Shown piece by piece: positions 6,221 to 9,994 of a DNA stretch of 9,994 nucleotides (its first letter is position 1; each line of letters starts with the position of its first letter). The position numbers were made by a program, and so were the translations under genes. The stretch covers positions 1 through 9,994 of the forward strand of contig CATPAV010000003.1 in NCBI GenBank assembly GCA_955652245.1, read 5' to 3'. Under the pieces are notes generated by a model. That model ran no database searches, was not told the origin of the DNA, and saw nothing but the letters and a program-made list of their open reading frames with translations. The DNA is from an uncultured Candidatus Udaeobacter sp. (GTDB taxonomy: Bacteria; Verrucomicrobiota; Verrucomicrobiia; Chthoniobacterales; UBA10450).

Positions 6221-6611
6221 CGCATCTGAGACTGAGGCAATCGGCCGGCAATTCGCGAAAGAAGTCGATGCGGGGTCGATCCTGGCGCTCAAAGGCGAAC
6301 TTGGGAGCGGCAAAACTCAGTTCACCAAAGGACTCGTTGCGGGATTGGAAAGCAGCGTCCCGGTTACCAGTCCCACCTTTACAATTATTCACGAATATCC
6401 CGGTGGGCGTTTACCCGTTTATCATTTCGATTTTTTTCGCCTCGAAAATCGAGAATCGGTCGCGCAGCTGGGACTCGACGATTATTTTTTTGGAGACGGC
6501 GTTTCCGTGATCGAATGGGCCGATCGATTTCCCGAATCCATTCCCGAGCAAGCGCACTGGATTTTGTTTGAGATAAAGTCAGAAAGCACGCGAATGATTA
6601 GCACAAGGTGA
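6198..6611 (+). CDS. tsaE: tRNA t6A biosynthesis ATPase TsaE
   Basis: TsaE is the ATPase that works with TsaB and TsaD to transfer threonylcarbamoyl to A37 of ANN-decoding tRNAs. The product is 137 residues, close to the usual length of about 150. The Walker A motif is GELGSGKT (33–40). Further family signatures are SPTFTIIHEY (58–67), YHFDFFRL (75–82, Asp78) and SVIEWADR (103–110, Glu106). The start is the GTG at 6198: an in-frame TGA lies six bases upstream, so no longer form is possible. There is no properly spaced Shine-Dalgarno sequence, since the gaaagg runs into the start codon, and the start lies inside thiL. Translation probably depends on coupling. The stop overlaps the tsaB start as GTGA. 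Confidence 0.93.
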   Translation: MATFISNSASETEAIGRQFAKEVDAGSILALKGELGSGKTQFTKGLVAGLESSVPVTSPTFTIIHEYPGGRLPVYHFDFFRLENRESVAQLGLDDYFFGDGVSVIEWADRFPESIPEQAHWILFEIKSESTRMISTR

Positions 6612-7222
6612 AAATTCTTGCGCTCGAACTTTCCACTACGCGCGGCAGCCTCGCCTGGCTGAACGATGCTGTCGATCCTGTCGTGCTCGAATGGCCTAAC
6701 GATCGCAAGAATTCCAGTGCGTTTTTCGAAAATCTTGCCCGGGTCCGGGAGCAATTCGGTTTGCCCGACACAATCATCGTCGGACTCGGCCCCGGTTCGT
6801 ACGCAGGGACGCGAATCGCAATCTCGGCTGCAATCGGATTACAAGCCGCTTCGAAAGCACGACTGCTCGGCCTTCCTTCAATTTGTGCAATCGAAAACGC
6901 AGACTATTGCGTCATCGGCGATGCTCGCCGGCAATCGTTTTTCTTCGCGCGCATCCGCAAACAGGAGTTGGTTGAAGGTCCAAGTTTGTTCAGTCAGGCA
7001 GACTTACGGAGCAGACTCGACGCGCTCCAGGATGACGTGCCAATCTTTTGTTTCGACTCGCTCCCGCAATTTCCGCTTGCGGTTATCGGTTATCCTTCCG
7101 CAGAACTCCTGGCGCGACTTACTCACGATTCAAATCGCAATTTTAAATTGCCTCCGCTCGAACCGATTTATTTGCGGGAGCCGCACATTACATTGCCAAA
7201 AGCTCAAAGAATCGCGTCATGA
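6608..7222 (+). CDS. tsaB: tRNA t6A biosynthesis protein TsaB
   Basis: TsaB (YeaZ) is the ASKHA-fold partner that bridges TsaD and TsaE in the t6A complex. The product is 204 residues, a little shorter than the 231 of E. coli. It starts with the family pattern MKILALELSTTRGSLAW, carries GLGPGSYAGTRI (59–70) for the usual GPGSFTGxRI, DARRQSFFFA (105–114) at the usual DAR position, and ends with IYLREPHIT. The start is a GTG at 6608 overlapping the tsaE stop, and its TGA overlaps the alr ATG (ATGA). TsaD and TsaC/YwlC are not in this window and must be encoded elsewhere. Confidence 0.92.
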   Translation: MKILALELSTTRGSLAWLNDAVDPVVLEWPNDRKNSSAFFENLARVREQFGLPDTIIVGLGPGSYAGTRIAISAAIGLQAASKARLLGLPSICAIENADYCVIGDARRQSFFFARIRKQELVEGPSLFSQADLRSRLDALQDDVPIFCFDSLPQFPLAVIGYPSAELLARLTHDSNRNFKLPPLEPIYLREPHITLPKAQRIAS

Positions 7223-8319
7223 CCACGGCAATTTATCGATGCTGGGCGGAAATTGACCGAAGCGCCTTGCGGCACAACGCAGCCGTTGTGCGCGAGCGAA
7301 TTGGATCGGCCGAGCTTCTCGCCGTTGTCAAAGCGGATGCTTACGGACATGGGCTGATTGGCGTGGCGCAGGCGCTGGCGAACGATGTGCAATTATTCGG
7401 CGTTGCAAATCTGGAGGAGGCGATTGCGCTGCGAAATGAACTCTCTCATCCAATCATCATTCTTGGCCCGGCCCTTTCCGAAGAAAGATCGACAATCGTC
7501 GAGCGCGGATTCATTCCTTCCATTTCGACGTTCGCAGAAGCACAAGATTTTGCTCAGTTCGGGCGAAGTGCGTCCGTTCTCATCAATTTCAAGATCGATA
7601 CCGGCATGGGGCGCATGGGCGTTCCGGAACCGGAAGCTGTCGCGGTCTTTAAAAGGGTCTCAGCGCTTCCAAACATCAAAATCCATAGCATCTCGACACA
7701 TCTTCCTGTTTCAAACGAGGATGCGCAGTACACGCGTGGTGAGCTCTTGCGATTTGGACAAGACGTGAAAAAACTTCGGGCCGAAGTTCCGGGCGATTAT
7801 AAAGCCCACGTATTGCAAAGCGCAGGCGTGCTCGCGTTTAATGAAGAGATTTTCGACATCGTGCGCGCTGGTATCGTGCTCTACGGAATTTCGCCCCTGC
7901 CGGAGTTTCAAAAACTTCTTAAACCGGTGATGACATGGAAAACGAGAATTGCCCTCGTGCGTGATATGCCCAAGGGCAGCTCCATCAGCTACGGTCGAAC
8001 CTTCATTACTCCGCGAAAGATGCGGATTGCAACGTTATCGGCTGGTTACGCTGACGGTTACCCGCGACATCTTTCCAATCGTGACGCCGCGGTTTTGGTT
8101 CGCGGTCGGCGCTGCGCTCTTCTTGGCCGTGTGACGATGGATTTGATTATGATTGACGTGAGCAAGATCGGCGACGTGCACGTGGGCGATGAGGTGGTGT
8201 TAATGGGACGCGACGCGAACGAGGAGATTTCCTGTGCCGAACTGGCCGATCGTGCCGGCACGATCACATGGGAAATTATCACCCGGATTGGCAGCCGCGT
8301 ACAACGCGTTTACGTTTGA
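7219..8319 (+). CDS. alr: Alanine racemase
   Basis: Alr is a PLP enzyme that interconverts L- and D-alanine, supplying D-Ala for peptidoglycan. The product is 366 residues, normal for the family. The PLP lysine is Lys38 in AVVKADAYGHG. The second catalytic base is Tyr277 in SAGYADGYPR, matching Tyr265 of the Geobacillus enzyme. Other signatures are INFKIDTGMGRMG (122–134), VRAGIVLYG (215–223) with the phosphate-contacting Arg216, SYGRTF (257–262) and GRVTMD (303–308). The domains are an N-terminal TIM barrel and a C-terminal beta domain from about 235. The ATG overlaps the tsaB stop by four bases. The gene next to it starts 6 bases downstream. Confidence 0.95.
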   Translation: MTTAIYRCWAEIDRSALRHNAAVVRERIGSAELLAVVKADAYGHGLIGVAQALANDVQLFGVANLEEAIALRNELSHPIIILGPALSEERSTIVERGFIPSISTFAEAQDFAQFGRSASVLINFKIDTGMGRMGVPEPEAVAVFKRVSALPNIKIHSISTHLPVSNEDAQYTRGELLRFGQDVKKLRAEVPGDYKAHVLQSAGVLAFNEEIFDIVRAGIVLYGISPLPEFQKLLKPVMTWKTRIALVRDMPKGSSISYGRTFITPRKMRIATLSAGYADGYPRHLSNRDAAVLVRGRRCALLGRVTMDLIMIDVSKIGDVHVGDEVVLMGRDANEEISCAELADRAGTITWEIITRIGSRVQRVYV

Positions 8320-8325
8320 TCGGCA

Positions 8326-8688
8326 ATGTTTCAGATCATTTTCAATAAATTGAGCGCTGCGGAGATATCGGCACTGCCGAAGAAATTGCAGCTCGACCTG
8401 CTGGCTGAGTTCCAAATCTTGCCGGAGGACCTCGATCATCTCGACTCGAAGCGATTCGGCGTGATCGAGCGCAAAGGAAAAAAGTTATATCGCTATCGGG
8501 CGAAAGATTACAGAATCTATTTTGAAAGACGGGAAGAAGGGATCACCGTCCATCGCGTCCTGCACAAGAACACGTTCCGCGATTTCCTTTTCCGCACCAA
8601 ACTCCCGGTCTCGGAAGACGCGCAACTTGGCGAAACGCGCGAGTTTTGGAAGCTAATCGAGCAAGGCGAGCGGACGCGGAAGGCGTAA
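8326..8688 (+). CDS. RelE/ParE-fold protein, toxin-like, no adjacent antitoxin
   Basis: The product is 120 residues. The core LYRYRAKDYRIYFERREEG (54–72) followed by ITVHRVLHKNTFRDF (73–87) matches the beta-sheet end of the RelE/ParE toxin fold, where basic residues contact the ribosome or partner. Arg57/Arg63, His80 and Lys81 are candidate functional residues. RelE toxins cleave mRNA on the ribosome, while ParE toxins inhibit gyrase; which applies here cannot be told. An N-terminal helical part (8–45) and a C-terminal extension (91–120) make it longer than a minimal RelE (about 95). No antitoxin gene is adjacent: alr ends 6 bases upstream and a convergent rpsR lies downstream. It may therefore be a domesticated, non-toxic ribosome-associated member carried by the operon. 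The start is the ATG at 8326. Confidence 0.7.
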   Translation: MFQIIFNKLSAAEISALPKKLQLDLLAEFQILPEDLDHLDSKRFGVIERKGKKLYRYRAKDYRIYFERREEGITVHRVLHKNTFRDFLFRTKLPVSEDAQLGETREFWKLIEQGERTRKA

Positions 8689-8691
8689 CGC

Positions 8692-8746
8692 TGTAGCTAC
8701 GTCGCTGTCCGACGCGCGCTCGCGGCCCAACAGGGCCGCGGCTACA
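8692..8746. repeat. REP-like palindromic element, three-way-junction fold
   Basis: Outer arms tgtagc (8692–8697) and gctaca (8741–8746) enclose two hairpins. The first is cgtcg-ctgtc-cgacg (8700–8714). The second is cgcggccc-aaca-gggccgcg (8721–8740), with an 8-bp GC stem and a tetraloop. The element fills the gap between the convergent RelE-like gene (+) and rpsR (-), so it may also act as a bidirectional terminator. No U-tract follows the strong stem. The architecture is like REP/palindromic-unit sequences, but no second copy lies in this window. Confidence 0.7.
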
Positions 8747-8747
8747 A

Positions 8748-8987
8748 TTATTTCATCAAGAGTACCGAACGGCTGCGTTTGATTTCGCGGGTGATTCTCC
8801 GGTGAAGATGCGCCGGCATGCCAGTAATGCGGCGAGGAAGAATTTTTCCACTCTCAGTGACGAACTTTTTCAGGAGATCGGGGTTTTTGTAGTCGATCGC
8901 CTCGATGGCGATGTCGATCCTGCGGCGCGGCATCGTGCGATTGGCGCGACGGAAAGCGGAACGGCGTTTGGCGGTTTTGGGTTGCAT
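8748..8987 (-). CDS. rpsR: 30S ribosomal protein S18
   Basis: S18 binds the platform of the small subunit with S6. The product is 79 residues, the family size. The hallmark stretches are AIDYKNPDLLKKFVTESGKILPRR (about 30–53) and a basic C-terminal helix ending RSRSVLLMK. There is no cysteine, so this is the zinc-free type. The start is the ATG at 8987, six bases after the rpmG stop, with a weak purine-rich GAAG upstream. It lies with rpmG and the DksA-like gene rather than in the common rpsF–ssb–rpsR order; rpsF is not in the window. Confidence 0.93.
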   Translation of the reverse strand: MQPKTAKRRSAFRRANRTMPRRRIDIAIEAIDYKNPDLLKKFVTESGKILPRRITGMPAHLHRRITREIKRSRSVLLMK

Positions 8988-8993
8988 CGATAA

Positions 8994-9167
8994 TTACTTC
9001 GTTTCGCGATGGAGCGTATGCCGTTTTAGAAACGGATTGTACTTCTTCTTCTCGAGCCGATTGGGCGTGCGCGGACTTTTCTTGTTCCGCGTGCTCATGT
9101 AACGCGAGACTGGTTTGCCCAGCGCTTTTGCCTCGGTGCATTCGAGAATGATAATTTCCTGCGCCAT
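8994..9167 (-). CDS. rpmG: 50S ribosomal protein L33
   Basis: This predicts 57 residues, the usual L33 length, beginning MAQEIIILECTEAKALGKP and ending RLEKKKYNPFLKRHTLHRETK less the last few residues common to the family. The C-terminal KKYNPFLKRHTLHRETK is diagnostic. Zinc-binding L33 carries CxxC twice; here only Cys10 remains, the second position of that pair is Ala, and the downstream pair is replaced by Asn and Leu. It is thus a C-minus L33 with one leftover cysteine. A good Shine-Dalgarno AAGGA lies nine bases before the ATG, inside the 3' end of the DksA-like gene, whose stop is only 5 bases upstream. Cotranscription is likely. Confidence 0.93.
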   Translation of the reverse strand: MAQEIIILECTEAKALGKPVSRYMSTRNKKSPRTPNRLEKKKYNPFLKRHTLHRETK

Positions 9168-9172
9168 TTGGA

Positions 9173-9889
9173 TTATTCCTTCGCCTCGGCTGGCGCGGCT
9201 TCTTCTTCCTCACCCTCGCCGCCTTCCTCATCCGTTAACCCGAAGAGCGAGGTCACGGATTGTCGGACGCGCGAAGCTTTGTTCTGTTTTTCAAGCTGTG
9301 ATTGGCATTGGACGGTAAAACGCGCGAACGGGATGGCCTCGAGGCGTGCACGCGGGATCGGTTTGCCCGACATTTCGCACTTTCCGTAGGTCCCAAGCTC
9401 GATGCGCTTGAGCGCCTGATCGATTTCGTAGAGCGCGTCCTGTTCCTGCGAGAGCAAACTCAGGGCGAAGTCGCGATCGTAGGCGTCCGATCCGGCGTCG
9501 GCTTGATGCATGCCAAAGACCGAAGCCTCGCTGCCTTCAGCGCGCGAGCGAAGAGTGTCCTGGGCAACGCCGGCCATGGAATCCACCATGGCGTCGCGAA
9601 GTTGAAGCAACTTCTCCTTTTGCTTGCGCGTGAACGGATCAAGCCTCTTCTCACGATGGTTCCGGCCCAGCAGGATGGCGGGAGAGTCAGTGATTGCTTT
9701 TCTGGATTTCGAAATCTTCGGCAAACGTTTGACCGCCTTCGCCGAGACCCGTGCGGCCTTTTTCGAGGCCGATTTTTTCGCAGGCACTTTGCGCGCGGGC
9801 TTGGCGGCCTTGCGCGCCGGTCGCGCTTTACGCAAGGCGGATTTCTTCGCGGAACTCTTCTTTTTCTTTGGTTTCTTTGGTTTGACCAT
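9173..9889 (-). CDS. DksA/TraR-family protein with basic N-terminal tail and degenerate zinc finger
   Basis: The product is 238 residues, against 151 for E. coli DksA. Residues 1–65 are a Lys/Ala/Arg-rich low-complexity tail resembling histone-H1-like or DNA-binding tails. Residues about 85–170 form the coiled coil, with DAYDRD (135–140) at the tip where DksA has DxxDxA; the final Ala is Asp here. The finger region reads C171xxS174, then T192xxC195, at exactly the canonical CxxC-x17-CxxC spacing but with two of four cysteines replaced, so tetrahedral zinc binding is unlikely. The C-terminus is acidic (EEGGEGEEEE). DksA proteins bind the RNA polymerase secondary channel and tune rRNA and stress promoters; this role is inferred. 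It leads a cluster with rpmG (5-base gap) and rpsR. No clear Shine-Dalgarno sequence precedes the ATG at 9889. Confidence 0.88.
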   Translation of the reverse strand: MVKPKKPKKKKSSAKKSALRKARPARKAAKPARKVPAKKSASKKAARVSAKAVKRLPKISKSRKAITDSPAILLGRNHREKRLDPFTRKQKEKLLQLRDAMVDSMAGVAQDTLRSRAEGSEASVFGMHQADAGSDAYDRDFALSLLSQEQDALYEIDQALKRIELGTYGKCEMSGKPIPRARLEAIPFARFTVQCQSQLEKQNKASRVRQSVTSLFGLTDEEGGEGEEEEAAPAEAKE

Positions 9890-9898
9890 AGCGTGAAA

Positions 9899-9919
9899 GG
9901 CGCCTTTTACTGGGGCGCC
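9899..9919. terminator. GC-rich inverted repeat upstream of the DksA-like gene
   Basis: Two ggcgcc hexamers (9899–9904 and 9914–9919) can pair as a 6-bp stem with a 9-base loop. On the minus strand the stem is followed by TTTC and lies 9 bases before the start codon. It could be a weak terminator for a gene further right or a leader hairpin of the DksA-like mRNA. The stem is short and the T-run poor. Confidence 0.3.
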
Positions 9920-9937
9920 GGAAAAACGGAGGCTTAA

Positions 9938-9994
9938 TTAAGAACATTTGGCCCAGCGCGCAAGCGGAGATTTAGCCAAAGATGATGAATTGTC
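9938..9994 (-). other. Right edge: possible 3' end of a minus-strand gene
   Basis: One minus-strand frame is open from the window edge to a TAA at 9938–9940, which would encode 18 C-terminal residues ending LARWAKCS. A second minus-strand frame is open over almost the same span. At this length neither is significant, and no family can be recognised. The gene, if real, would lie upstream of the DksA-like gene. Confidence 0.15.

Noticed and set aside
6666..7256. 196-codon plus-strand frame overlapping tsaB in another frame
   Set aside because: TsaB in the other frame has clear motifs and overlapping start/stop codons with both neighbours, whereas this frame runs into alr and looks like noise.
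9302..9937. Long plus-strand open frame of 211 codons opposite the DksA-like gene
   Set aside because: It is antisense to a clear family member; its openness follows from the GC-rich Lys/Ala codons of that gene, and its translation resembles no protein.
9890..9994. Zur-type operator upstream of the DksA-like gene
   Set aside because: Only the palindromes ttaattaa and ggcgcc are visible; neither resembles a known Zur box.

Overview
The window looks like a chromosomal segment from a free-living Gram-negative bacterium, most likely a soil Verrucomicrobiota of the Chthoniobacterales type. That placement is inferred from protein style: the SppA–CPBP–ThiL–TsaE–TsaB–Alr gene order, a cysteine-poor L33 next to S18, a DksA/TraR protein with a lysine/alanine-rich tail, a large secreted protein with a Thr-Pro linker, and a palindromic intergenic element. 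No marker gene here proves it.

Left region (1–2990). A complete tRNA-Arg(TCT) lies on the minus strand at the left edge. Its 5' 30 nucleotides plus about 100 bases of upstream DNA recur, diverged, at 2845–2973. Between the two copies are a secreted protein of about 679 residues (+) and a GIY-YIG nuclease-fold protein (-) that begins six bases from the truncated tRNA. The layout suggests an insertion or duplication at the tRNA locus.

Middle region (2988–8688). After a small conserved protein of unknown function comes a tight plus-strand run: sppA (signal peptide peptidase), a CPBP intramembrane metalloprotease, thiL (thiamine-phosphate kinase), tsaE and tsaB (t6A tRNA modification), alr (alanine racemase) and a RelE/ParE-fold protein. 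Neighbours overlap by 4 or 23 bases or are 6–11 bases apart, so this is almost certainly one operon. It combines membrane proteolysis, cofactor synthesis, tRNA modification and cell-wall precursor supply. A heptamer tandem repeat lies inside the 3' end of thiL, just before tsaE.

Right region (8692–9994). A symmetric multi-hairpin element separates the operon from a convergent minus-strand cluster: a DksA-like protein, L33 (rpmG) and S18 (rpsR), transcribed in that order. All three lack the full zinc-binding cysteine set found in zinc-binding members of their families. The last 57 bases may hold the 3' end of another minus-strand gene, but this is not secure.

There is no CRISPR array, no transposase and no recognisable phage gene. 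The most interesting points are the split/duplicated tRNA flanking the GIY-YIG gene, the heptamer array inside thiL, the cysteine-poor ribosomal/DksA cluster, and the antitoxin-less RelE-like gene in a housekeeping operon.
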